A DNA stretch of 64,000 nucleotides, taken from assembly GCF_918698005.1 (NCBI RefSeq), contig NZ_CAKKLJ010000003.1, positions 186,001-250,000 on the forward strand. The letters run 5' to 3'. Source of the DNA: Microbacterium sp. Bi121 (GTDB taxonomy: Bacteria; Actinomycetota; Actinomycetes; Actinomycetales; Microbacteriaceae). The notes under the pieces were generated by a model. It saw nothing but the letters and a program-made list of their open reading frames with translations. It was not told the origin of the DNA and searched no databases. Positions within the stretch are counted from its first letter, which is position 1, and the number at the start of each line of letters is the position of its first letter. Shown here in pieces: positions 32,060-40,172 of the stretch. The position numbers and the translations under genes are program-made.

Positions 32060-33211
32060 GTGCACAACAGGTCGCAGTTGAGCGAGGACGTCTTCTCCGA
32101 AACGACGATCTTCCTGTTCTCGGTGAGCCTCGGCATGGCCACGGTTCTCGTGCCGCTCATGGCATCCGCCGCCGGGTACAGCCTGGGAGCGGTCGGCTTC
32201 CTCATCGGGGTGTCGGCGATCACGCAGATCATTGCGCGCGCCGGCATGGGAGCCCTCATGGAGCGCTTCCGGACGCGGTCGTTCATCCTCGCCTCGCTCA
32301 GCCTGCTCAGTGCGTCCTGCCTCCTGCTAGCCGTCACGCATGCGCTGTGGGCGTTCGTCGTCTCGCAGTTGCTCCAGGGAGCCGCTCGCGCGTACTTCTT
32401 CACCGGCACGCAGACTCACGTGATCCGTGGCACGCGTCCGGCCGTGTCGGCGCTGACCATCATGAACGTCACCAACGGCGTCGGGCTGCTCGTGGGTCCC
32501 GTCGTGGCCGGCTTCATCGGCGCCGCATCGCTGCAGCTCGGGCTGGCAGTCGCGGGTGCCGTCGCCGGCGTCGCGATTCCGGTTTGCCTCTTCCTCAGCG
32601 CGTACGAGCCTTTCGTGAAGGCGGGCGCGCAGTCGAGCGGTTCGACGGTTCCGATCTGGCGTCGACCCGGAGTCGTCGCCTCCGGATGGATGGGGGCCGC
32701 GGCGGGCGCGTGGCGCGGCATCCTCAACTCGTACCTGCCGGTGCTCGTCACCGCGGCGGGGCACTCGATCCCTGTCGCCGGCGTCATGACGACGATAGCG
32801 AACCTCGCCGCGCTCGGCGGTTCCGCGGCGGCACCTCTCGTCCGCCGTGCCGGCGTCCGTGCATCGGCGATAGTCGGCACCGTGCTCGCCGCGGCCGGGG
32901 TCGCTGTGATGGTCTATCTGCTGTCAGACCTCATCTGGGCGGGCGTCTTCCTCGTGATCTCGGGTATCGGCGCCGGCATTCTGCAGACCCTTGGCCCAGC
33001 GCTCGGCTCCGAGGCCGTGGGGCCCGAGGAACGCGGCCGTGCGATCGCCATGATCGGCACCTTCCGCGCCATCTCGCTGCTCGTCACGCCCGTGGGCATC
33101 GGCGCACTAGTGTTCGTACTGCCCTCTGCGGCGGTCGCGACCTCGATCGTCGCGGTCGTGTCGGCAGTTCCCGCGCTGCTGATGCGTCCGCGTCCCACCG
33201 ATCCCGCCTGA
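32060..33211 (+). CDS. Major facilitator superfamily transporter
   Basis: The 383-residue protein has 11-12 hydrophobic helices and the MFS layout: a first-half loop GAGMGALMERFRTRSFILAS (the motif A position between helices 2 and 3) and a second-half equivalent. It starts with GTG after an AGGAGGAAGC ribosome-binding site. Direction and position suggest that it is the last gene of the island and exports or imports a related compound. There is no clear subfamily marker for its substrate. Confidence 0.85.
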   Translation: MHNRSQLSEDVFSETTIFLFSVSLGMATVLVPLMASAAGYSLGAVGFLIGVSAITQIIARAGMGALMERFRTRSFILASLSLLSASCLLLAVTHALWAFVVSQLLQGAARAYFFTGTQTHVIRGTRPAVSALTIMNVTNGVGLLVGPVVAGFIGAASLQLGLAVAGAVAGVAIPVCLFLSAYEPFVKAGAQSSGSTVPIWRRPGVVASGWMGAAAGAWRGILNSYLPVLVTAAGHSIPVAGVMTTIANLAALGGSAAAPLVRRAGVRASAIVGTVLAAAGVAVMVYLLSDLIWAGVFLVISGIGAGILQTLGPALGSEAVGPEERGRAIAMIGTFRAISLLVTPVGIGALVFVLPSAAVATSIVAVVSAVPALLMRPRPTDPA

Positions 33212-33260
33212 TGCCCGGGGTTCGAAAGAAGTCGCGGCAGAAGCGGGTAGTCTGGCGCGG

Positions 33261-34643
33261 ATGAGGATGACGCGTCGCCAGCTGCTGATCGGCGCCGGAG
33301 CCGGCGCGCTCGGCGTTCTGCTGGTTTCGTGCACCCCGGAGCCGAAGCCCACCCCTACTGCGACGAACACGGGTACCCCTTCACCGCTGCCGACGACGGC
33401 CGTTCCGGCCCCAGCATCCAGCGTTCGCAGCACCTGGGGAAGCGACCCTTACTCGCGCGGGGCAGTGAGCTTCACGCGGGTCGGCGTGCAGGGCGATGCG
33501 CGCGAGCGGCTTGCGGAGCCCGTCGAAGGACGGGTGTTCTTCGCGGGCGAGGCGACGGATGCCGACAACCCCGGCACGATCCGCGGGGCGATCCACTCCG
33601 GCGAGAGCGCCGCGATGCGCCTGCGGGCGTCGGCCCTGGCCGGCGAGCGGATCGCCGTGATCGGTGCCGGCCTGGCCGGTGCCGCCGTCGCCGCGAGCCT
33701 CAGGGACGCCGACCTCCAGGTCACCGTGCTCGAAGCGAGGGAGAGCGTCGGCGGACGCACGCCGTCGCGCGTCGACGACGAATGGGCGACGCCGATCCAG
33801 CTCGGAGGCTGGCTGCTTCCTGCGCTCGCCGAAGGCGAGGAGGCCGGCCGCGAGGAGCTCGGTCTGCCGGAGACGGTGGAGCTGGCATCCGCTCTCTGGC
33901 GTGCGCCGGACGGCGACATCGAAGCGGTCGCCACGACCCCGCTCGCCACGGCGATCACGGCTGCGGGCAAGCTCCCCACCGATGTCTCCCTCGCCGAGGC
34001 TCTCACCGACGCGGGCGCCGACCTCGAAGATCCGAGCCTCGCCGGGCTGCTCGCCTACCTCACCACCACGGCCGGCGCCGATGCGGAGTCCCTGTCGTCC
34101 TGGTTCCCGCCTGCGCTGCCCTCAGCCGCGCTCAGGGCGGTGGTCGGCGACTTCGACGCGCACATCAGAGAGCTGCTGTCGAACGCACAGCTCACGCTGT
34201 CGACGCCGGTGACCCGAGTCGCCTACGACGACGCCGGAGTCAGTCTGCGGCTCGGCACCGGCGAGTCCACGTCGTTCGATCGCGTCGTCATCACCGTCCC
34301 GCTCGGTGTTCTCCAGAGCGAGCGGATCGACTTCTCCCCACCGCTGCCCTTCACGCATCGTGGCGCCATCAACGCGCTCGGCATGGGCCACATCGAGATG
34401 ATCTGGCTGCGCTACGACGAGCCGTTCTGGGACACGGATGCCACGATCTGGCACTCCATCGGCGGCGAAGCCGACCAGCTGGTGCGGACCTGGATCAACC
34501 TCCAGCCCAGCACCGGCGCCGGCATCCTGGTCGGCGTCGTCGGCGGTGCGGCGGCCGAGGAGTTCGCGGAGCTCGACGAGCAGGCGGCGCTCGTCGCCGC
34601 TCTCACGTCGCTGGCGCCGTTCCTGCCTCCGGAGACCGACTGA
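33261..34643 (+). CDS. Flavin amine oxidase-family protein with circularly permuted domain order
   Basis: The 460-residue exported flavoprotein has a Tat-like lipoprotein signal (TRRQLLIG, lipobox LVSC at Cys24) and a Thr/Pro-rich linker (25-54). Residues 57-116 contain WGSDPYSRGAVSF and VFFAGEATDADNPGTIRGAI, which in every classical amine oxidase is the C-terminal FAD segment. Only afterwards does the usual N-terminal FAD motif appear (IAVIGAGLAGAAVAASLRDA at 131-150, then EARESVGGRT). The protein ends LAPFLPPETD, exactly where the C-terminal motif would normally follow. The order is thus circularly permuted. It may oxidise amines at the membrane. Its 3' end overlaps the convergent next gene by 41 bases. 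Confidence 0.85.
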   Translation: MRMTRRQLLIGAGAGALGVLLVSCTPEPKPTPTATNTGTPSPLPTTAVPAPASSVRSTWGSDPYSRGAVSFTRVGVQGDARERLAEPVEGRVFFAGEATDADNPGTIRGAIHSGESAAMRLRASALAGERIAVIGAGLAGAAVAASLRDADLQVTVLEARESVGGRTPSRVDDEWATPIQLGGWLLPALAEGEEAGREELGLPETVELASALWRAPDGDIEAVATTPLATAITAAGKLPTDVSLAEALTDAGADLEDPSLAGLLAYLTTTAGADAESLSSWFPPALPSAALRAVVGDFDAHIRELLSNAQLTLSTPVTRVAYDDAGVSLRLGTGESTSFDRVVITVPLGVLQSERIDFSPPLPFTHRGAINALGMGHIEMIWLRYDEPFWDTDATIWHSIGGEADQLVRTWINLQPSTGAGILVGVVGGAAAEEFAELDEQAALVAALTSLAPFLPPETD

Positions 34644-35388
34644 CCTTCTTCCGGTCGCGGCGGACCTTCGGTCGATCCGCCTTCGCCGGACTGATCCGGC
34701 TGATCAGCGCGAGAACAGCCGCGACGAGCGCGAAGATCGCCAGTGCGACGCCGCTCGTGAGTGCGAACTCCCCGAATCCGGTCACTTGGCGCGGGTCGAG
34801 GAAGTAGTACGGGTACCAGCCGATCAGCGGGCCGCGCCACATGGTCACGCCACCCCATGCGAGAGGGAACGCCAGGCAGCCGGGCACGATCCACCATGGC
34901 ACCGAACGGTGACCGGGGGTGAGGGTCCACGCGATCGCCGTGAAAGCCGGCAACCAGAAGTGCAGGACCTGATCCGACCACGGCACATCGACGCGGATGC
35001 CGCGGAGCCCCGCCTGCCAGACGATCAGAGCGAACGCGAGCCCGGCGGTGATGGTCCAGGTGAGGACGAGTGCGAGGGCGACGCTGAACCACCGAGGATC
35101 GGTCGCTCGGCGGAGCGCCAGGATGCCACCGAACACGAGCACGACGACGAGCCCGATGTTCGACTCCACAGTGAGGTACGCGAAGAAGTTGTTCCCGGCG
35201 ATCGTCTGCGAGCTGAGCCCCCAGAACAGGCGATGAACGAGCGCGATCAGACAGATGGCGGCCGTGGCCAGGCGAAGCACGCCGAACGTGATCCGTGACC
35301 TCACCGTCTCGTGGGCTCCTCTCCGACGCGCGGGAACGTCATCCGGCGAGTCTACGGAGTGGGCCTGAGCGCGTGCGAACGGCGCCAC
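34603..35388 (-). CDS. Pr6Pr-family integral membrane protein
   Basis: The product has up to 261 residues with six predicted membrane helices (for example LRLATAAICLIALVHRLFWG, NIGLVVVLVFGGILAL and SGVALAIFALVAAVLALISR), ending in a basic tail. The pattern NFFAYLTVESN, LHFWLPAFTAIAWTL and GWYPYYFLDPRQ matches Pr6Pr/FAR-17a-like proteins. The function is unknown. The first 28 residues are hydrophilic and overlap the neighbouring MarR remnant, so a GTG at 35304 giving 233 residues is an equally good start. Confidence 0.82.
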   Translation of the reverse strand: MAPFARAQAHSVDSPDDVPARRRGAHETVRSRITFGVLRLATAAICLIALVHRLFWGLSSQTIAGNNFFAYLTVESNIGLVVVLVFGGILALRRATDPRWFSVALALVLTWTITAGLAFALIVWQAGLRGIRVDVPWSDQVLHFWLPAFTAIAWTLTPGHRSVPWWIVPGCLAFPLAWGGVTMWRGPLIGWYPYYFLDPRQVTGFGEFALTSGVALAIFALVAAVLALISRISPAKADRPKVRRDRKKVSRSPEAGTAPAT

Positions 35389-35578
35389 CGGCGGTCGTCC
35401 GGCGTGATCGCCGAGAGCAGGGTCTCGTTGAGCTCGACGTGCTCGCGCTGCATTGTCGCCATGGTCTCGCGAGCGGAGTCCGTGAGCTCGACGAGCACCG
35501 CGCGGCGATCGGTCGGGTGCGGAGTGCGGCGCACGTGGGTCGATGGACCGTAGCGCCGCAGCATCGATTTCAGACCGA
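35352..35578 (-). pseudogene. Remnant of a MarR-family regulator (C-terminal half only)
   Basis: The reverse-strand translation RRTPHPTDRRAVLVELTDSA continuing RETMATMQREHVELNETLLS is the wing and C-terminal helices of a MarR-type regulator. The helix-turn-helix and N-terminal helices are absent, because the stop codon of the upstream gene lies directly at the border. The far end (DDRRWRRSHALRPTP) departs from the family pattern, which suggests a frameshift. It is probably a decayed gene. Confidence 0.65.
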
Positions 35579-36172
35579 TCAGGCGGGCGGCAGGCGGAGC
35601 ACGTCCGGCGATTCGCCGCCGGTGAGGTCGTCGGCGATGCGGATGCTTCGGGCCAGGTCGTCGAGCGCGGGAATCAGGGTGCCGAACCGTTCTCGGTCGC
35701 CCCCGACCGCCGTGAGCGTGATCAGGTGCGAGCCGGTGTCCCACGTGTACGTCGCGAACGGCGGCTGAGCGGGCTGCGAGGGGAAGGACATCACGAGCTT
35801 CTCGCCGGCGCCGAGCACCGTGGTGAACGTCGCGGTGTCGTCGTACTCGATCGGCATCATCGCGCGAGCGCGGCGCACGTCGTTGGTCAGCTCCTGTGTG
35901 TTCGCCATCGCGACGACGAGCTCGGGGTCGGCCTTCCACGTCCACACCAGCACGCGGCCGTCCGCACGCTTCATCATCGCCGGGGCGAACTGGCTGACGA
36001 TCCACGCGCCGGCGCCCGCCGCTCGGGGGAGCGGGTTCTGCCCTCGCTGCAGAGCCTGGCCCATCAGCATCCTGATCGCCGCTTTGCGATGCCGGCGTCC
36101 CTTCCAGCCGAACGAGTCGGTGACAGGGATCCAGAGCTGCGGGTCTGCGGAGCTGGTGATGCGCATGATCAC
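35579..36172 (-). CDS. Hypothetical protein, 197 residues
   Basis: I do not recognise the family. The protein is soluble, with no signal peptide or membrane segment, and looks alpha/beta. A basic N-terminal part (GWKGRRHRKAAIRMLMGQAL) is followed by strands such as ADGRVLVWTWKADPELVVAM, ATYTWDTGSHLITLTAVGGD and a closing helix RFGTLIPALDDLARSIRIAD. It is flanked by the MarR remnant downstream and the divergent glycosyltransferase upstream. Codon use is like that of neighbouring genes, so it is likely a real gene. Confidence 0.7.
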   Translation of the reverse strand: MIMRITSSADPQLWIPVTDSFGWKGRRHRKAAIRMLMGQALQRGQNPLPRAAGAGAWIVSQFAPAMMKRADGRVLVWTWKADPELVVAMANTQELTNDVRRARAMMPIEYDDTATFTTVLGAGEKLVMSFPSQPAQPPFATYTWDTGSHLITLTAVGGDRERFGTLIPALDDLARSIRIADDLTGGESPDVLRLPPA

Positions 36173-36309
36173 ACGGTAGAGGATGCTCCTCGGAGGCGGC
36201 TCAGCGCCCGGGTGCTGCCACGGCGAGGGAGCCCGGCGCCCGCAGGTCGCTCAGGTAGAGTGGCCAGCGCCCGATCCCGGTCCCTCCGTACCCCGAAGGC
36301 TGCATATTC

Positions 36310-37491
36310 GTGACCTCCCCTGACGCTCCGCTGAAGATCCTCATCGGCTGCGACACCTTCGCCCCTGACATCAACGGGGCCGCACGGTTCGCTGAGCGCC
36401 TGGCCGCAGGGCTCGTGCAGCGCGGGCACGACGTGCACGTCGTCGCCCCGAACCGGAAGTACCGCAGAGCGGCCCCGGCCACCGAGGTCATCGAGGGCGA
36501 GCCGATGACGCTGCACCGTCTGCCGTCCGTCCGCTGGGCGCCGCACGACTGGCTGCGCTTCGTGTGGCCGTGGCGATCCAAGCACTATGCGCGCAAGGTG
36601 CTCGACCGGGTCAAGCCGGATGTCGTGCACATCCAGTCGCACATCGTGATCGGCCGTGGTCTCTCGCGCATCGCGCATCAACGCGGAATCCCTGTGATCG
36701 CGACCAACCACGTAATGGCCGAGAACATCCTCGACCACACCACGATGCCGAAGTTCGTCGACGACATCGTGCTGAAGTTCGCGTGGGCGGATGCCAAGCG
36801 CACGTTCGACCTCACCCGCGCGATCACCACCCCGACCCGCCGCGCAGCCGACTTCCTCGAGCGCACGGTCGAGGTCAGCGGCGTGATTCCGGTGAGCTGC
36901 GGCATCGACCGCACGCAGTACACCCCGACGATGGGGCAGCGCGAGAAGAACCGGATGGTCTTCGTCGGCCGCCTGACCGCTGAGAAGCAGGTCGAGGTCA
37001 TCCTCGAGGCCATGACGAAGCTCGACCCCGCGCTCGATGTCAGCTTCGACATCGTGGGCGGCGGAGATCAGCGCAAGAGCCTCGAACGACTCACCGGCGA
37101 GCTCGGCCTGTCCGATCGCGTCACGTTCCACGGCCGAACGACCGATGAGGAGCTTCGCGCCGTGCTGTCGCGCGCGAGCCTGTTCGTCATCGCCTCGATC
37201 GCCGAGCTGCAGTCCATCGCGACGATGGAGGCGATGGCATCCGCCCTGCCGGTCGTCGCCGCCGATGCCGTCGCCCTTCCGCACCTCGTGCACGACGGCG
37301 AGAACGGGTACCTCTTCGAGCCGGGCAACGCGAACGAGCTCGCCGCGCGCCTGACCGACGTCTTCACGGCTGAGCCAACGGAGTACGAGCGGATGCAGCA
37401 GGCATCCCTGGACGGCGTCATCGTGCACGACATCAACCGCACGCTCGACACGTTCGAGGCGCTGTACCGCGACCAGCCGCTGCCGAAGTAG
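36310..37491 (+). CDS. Glycosyltransferase family 4 (GT-B fold)
   Basis: The 393-residue enzyme has an N-terminal acceptor domain (ILIGCDTFAPDINGAARFAE, the Gly-rich loop of GT4 enzymes) and a C-terminal nucleotide-sugar domain with FVGRLTAEKQVEVILEAMTK and the sugar-nucleotide motif IAELQSIATMEAMASALPVV. Such enzymes add a sugar to a lipid or glycan at the inner face of the membrane. The start is GTG at 36310. The second glycosyltransferase begins 13 bases after its stop, so the two probably work in one glycolipid or polysaccharide pathway. Confidence 0.92.
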   Translation: MTSPDAPLKILIGCDTFAPDINGAARFAERLAAGLVQRGHDVHVVAPNRKYRRAAPATEVIEGEPMTLHRLPSVRWAPHDWLRFVWPWRSKHYARKVLDRVKPDVVHIQSHIVIGRGLSRIAHQRGIPVIATNHVMAENILDHTTMPKFVDDIVLKFAWADAKRTFDLTRAITTPTRRAADFLERTVEVSGVIPVSCGIDRTQYTPTMGQREKNRMVFVGRLTAEKQVEVILEAMTKLDPALDVSFDIVGGGDQRKSLERLTGELGLSDRVTFHGRTTDEELRAVLSRASLFVIASIAELQSIATMEAMASALPVVAADAVALPHLVHDGENGYLFEPGNANELAARLTDVFTAEPTEYERMQQASLDGVIVHDINRTLDTFEALYRDQPLPK

Positions 37492-37503
37492 CGGAGCGGT
37501 CCG

Positions 37504-38736
37504 ATGCACATCGTCTTCTTCGGCGATCAGCACCTCGCGTCCCTGGGCGGGGCGCAGGTGTCGATGCGGCTGCAGAAGCAGTACCTCGAGCGCGCAGGGC
37601 ACACGGTGACGGTGGTCGCGCCGAAGATGCACAACGGCAGCGTCTTCGGATGGCCGAACCCCTTCGACCTCCCCTCCATCCCGATAACCCTCGACCGCGA
37701 GTACTCGATGTCGTGGCCGGGTCGTCGCACCGACCGGTTCCTCGACCGGACGTTCGCGCTGCATCCGCCGGTCGATCTCGTGCACGTGCAGGCCGATTTC
37801 TGGGGGGCGTTCATCGGCCACCGGTTCGCCCACCGCCACGGCATCCCCGTCGTCCACACGATGCACAACCGGGTCGACGTCGGCATGGCCGCTGTCACAC
37901 CGCTGCACCGGCAGGTGCTCGCCGTGCTCAATCTGTGGCGGCGGCAGTCGATGCGCGGCATCGGCCGACCCGTCTCGGGCAGCGACGGCTGGGCGTTCCT
38001 GCGCGGCATCGCTCAGGGCTCCAGCGCCGTCACGGCGCCGTCAGGGCACTTCGCTCGTCGGCTCGAGCAGCACGACGTGTTCCCGAACGTCGACGTCGTC
38101 TGGAACGGCATCGACGACGAACTCCTCGCTTCGGTGCTCGCCGAGAAACCATCATCGAAGCGAGACACCACGCCAGACATGGGGTCTCGTGCAGGAAGCG
38201 ATGTCTCGCCGGCGCGCCGCCCCCGATTCATCTGGCTCGGGCGCATGAGCCCCGAGAAGCGACTCCTGCCGTTCCTCGAGGCGGTCGTCATGTCGCAGGT
38301 GGATGCCGACATCGAGGTCATCGGCGGTGGAGGGCAGCTGCGCGCGGCGGAGAGGATCGCCAAGGGGCACGCCGGCATCCGATTCGTCGGACGCCTTCCC
38401 TATGCCGAGACGCTTACGCGGATCGCGGCAGCGGATGCCGTCGTGCAGACCTCGATCGGATTCGAGACGCAGGGCATGACGCCATTCGAGGCGGCCGCCC
38501 TCGGCACGCCGACCATCGTCAGCGACCCCGACATCGCCGCCGAGCTTCGAAGTGGACTGTGGGCCGTCCCGGACGGTTCCGTCAGCGCGCTCGCCGCGAC
38601 GCTGAGGGCGGCGGCATCCGAGATCCGAAACGGAGAAGCGCCGACGCCCGACCCCGAGGTCGCCGAGGCCTTCCGCCAGTCGTCTCGTACCGCAGCGATG
38701 GTCGAGATATACGAGCGCGTTCTCGCGGCCGGCTGA
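37504..38736 (+). CDS. Glycosyltransferase family 4 carrying an in-frame palindromic repeat insertion
   Basis: The 410-residue enzyme is a GT4 family member, with FFGDQHLASLGGAQVSMRLQ at the N-terminal loop, FIWLGRMSPEKRLLPFLEAV opening the donor domain, and ETQGMTPFEAAALGTPTIVS as the nucleotide-sugar motif. About 23 residues (about 213-236, between EKPSS and ARRPRFIWLG) are encoded by a palindromic element related to intergenic repeats at 15789 and 49166. They fall in the linker between the two domains, where an insertion can be tolerated. The gene follows the other glycosyltransferase by 12 bases. Confidence 0.9.
   Translation: MHIVFFGDQHLASLGGAQVSMRLQKQYLERAGHTVTVVAPKMHNGSVFGWPNPFDLPSIPITLDREYSMSWPGRRTDRFLDRTFALHPPVDLVHVQADFWGAFIGHRFAHRHGIPVVHTMHNRVDVGMAAVTPLHRQVLAVLNLWRRQSMRGIGRPVSGSDGWAFLRGIAQGSSAVTAPSGHFARRLEQHDVFPNVDVVWNGIDDELLASVLAEKPSSKRDTTPDMGSRAGSDVSPARRPRFIWLGRMSPEKRLLPFLEAVVMSQVDADIEVIGGGGQLRAAERIAKGHAGIRFVGRLPYAETLTRIAAADAVVQTSIGFETQGMTPFEAAALGTPTIVSDPDIAAELRSGLWAVPDGSVSALAATLRAAASEIRNGEAPTPDPEVAEAFRQSSRTAAMVEIYERVLAAG
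38142..38210. repeat. Dispersed palindromic repeat, copy B, inside a coding sequence
   Basis: Two left-hand motifs (CGAGAAACCATC at 38142, GCGAGACACCA at 38160) are followed by two right-hand ones (TGGGGTCTCG ending 38189, CGATGTCTCGC ending 38209). CGAGACACCA (38161-38170) and TGGGGTCTCG (38180-38189) can pair at 9 of 10 positions. The same core occurs in copies A and C. The element is read in frame as part of the glycosyltransferase. Confidence 0.65.
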
Positions 38737-38759
38737 GGCTCGGAGGATACGCTGGGCCG

Positions 38760-39890
38760 ATGAGCAGCCCTGCGCCCTCCACCGACCGGATGCTCTCCCC
38801 GAGCCTGCGCGTGCTGCTGGCGCTCGCGGCGACCGTGGTCGTGATCGCCGGTCTCTCGTTCGCCCGCGAAGTGGTCGGACCCATCGCCCTGGCGATGGTG
38901 ATCGTCATCATCTGCGAGCCGGTGCGGATGCCGCTGATGCGCCGCGGGCTGCCGTCGTGGCTGGGCTCGACGATCGTGATCGCGCTGGCCTACGTGATCC
39001 TGCTGGCGATGGGCGCCCTGCTGTGGTTCGCCGGCAATCAGTTCGCGCATCTCGTCGTCGGTCTCACGTCGGACGGCCAGGTGACCCGCCAGCTCGACCT
39101 GTTCGTCGCGTGGCTGAACGATGTCGGGTTCGGCCAGGAGGCGACGGATGCCGTCACGGCCCTGCTCGCCCCCGCCAACCTGATGCGGCTCGTGCAGAAC
39201 GTCGGCGGCACGGTCGTCGCCGTCGCCACGGCACTGTTCTTCGTCTTCGCATACATCATCTTCATGACGGTGGATGCTGCCCGCTACCGCCACGCGCCCG
39301 CTGTCTTCGGTGCGACCCGCAGCCACGTCATCGGCCGCATCGCGTTCCTCAACCGCGGCATCCGCCGGTACTACGTCGTCAACGCCGCCTTCGGCACGAT
39401 CGTGGCGATCATCGACGGACTCGCCCTGTGGTGGATGGGTGTTCCGGCGCCGATCGTCTGGGCGATTCTCGCGTTCGTGACGAATTTCATCCCGAACATC
39501 GGCTTCATCCTGGGGTTGGTGCCGCCGGCGATCCTCGCCTACGCCGTCGGCGGCTGGCCGCTGCTGCTCGGCGTGATCGCGGTCTACTGCGTCGTCAACG
39601 TCGTGCTGCAGGTGCTCGTGCAGCCGAAGTTCGTGAGCGATGCCGTGGATCTCAGCCTCACGCTGAGCTTCTTCTCGGTGATCTTCTGGACCTTCGTGAT
39701 CGGGCCGCTCGGGGCGATCCTGTCGATCCCGCTGACCCTGCTGGCCCGAGCCCTGATCCTCGAGGGCAACCCCGATGCGCTGTGGTTGCGCTGGGTCAGC
39801 GGCGATCGGACGGCTGTTCCTCCGCCGCCGGAGCCGGAGCCGGTGCTCGTGCGTCCGCGCCGACGGCGCCGCTGGATCTGGCAGCGCTGA
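38760..39890 (+). CDS. AI-2E family transporter (PerM-like permease)
   Basis: The 376-residue membrane protein has about eight helices in the AI-2 exporter/PerM family layout: paired N-terminal helices (LRVLLALAATVVVIAGLSFA), a soluble periplasmic-like stretch (about 95-150), and the conserved C-terminal segment FVTNFIPNIGFILGLVPPAI with VLQVLVQPKFVSDAVDLSLT and FWTFVIGPLGAILSIPLTLL. A Pro/Arg-rich cytoplasmic tail ends RRRRRWIWQR. Members export small molecules or act as sodium-proton antiporters. The substrate here is unknown. Confidence 0.9.
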   Translation: MSSPAPSTDRMLSPSLRVLLALAATVVVIAGLSFAREVVGPIALAMVIVIICEPVRMPLMRRGLPSWLGSTIVIALAYVILLAMGALLWFAGNQFAHLVVGLTSDGQVTRQLDLFVAWLNDVGFGQEATDAVTALLAPANLMRLVQNVGGTVVAVATALFFVFAYIIFMTVDAARYRHAPAVFGATRSHVIGRIAFLNRGIRRYYVVNAAFGTIVAIIDGLALWWMGVPAPIVWAILAFVTNFIPNIGFILGLVPPAILAYAVGGWPLLLGVIAVYCVVNVVLQVLVQPKFVSDAVDLSLTLSFFSVIFWTFVIGPLGAILSIPLTLLARALILEGNPDALWLRWVSGDRTAVPPPPEPEPVLVRPRRRRRWIWQR

Positions 39891-39907
39891 GCGCACTAGA
39901 GGCGGGC

Positions 39908-40069
39908 TCAGCGGTAAGAGCCCGGCTGGGCGGAGACGCCTACGACGTCGTGCTCGGCGACCCGGGTCCAGTCCGTCGCGACCGGACGGAAGCCGTCGCG
40001 GTGAACCTCGATGAACGTGGCGATGAGTCCGATGAGGGCGAGTGCTGCGAGAAGGATGATGAGGATCAT
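39908..40069 (-). CDS. Small single-helix membrane protein, 53 residues
   Basis: The translation MILIILLAALALIGLIATFI followed by EVHRDGFRPVATDWTRVAEH is a single hydrophobic helix with a short cytoplasmic tail. The RRDGFR-like segment is a pattern I associate with small conserved actinobacterial proteins. The ribosome-binding site is weak. It lies in the gap between two forward genes, where no other gene competes, which supports it as real. The function is unknown. Confidence 0.55.
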   Translation of the reverse strand: MILIILLAALALIGLIATFIEVHRDGFRPVATDWTRVAEHDVVGVSAQPGSYR

Positions 40070-40172
40070 GGCAGAAAAGCTACGCTTGTCTGATTCATGC
40101 CACGAGTGGCAGGATGGACAATGACGAGCGGAAAACTGCCAATCCGATTTCCCGCACTGCGAGGGAGCATCC

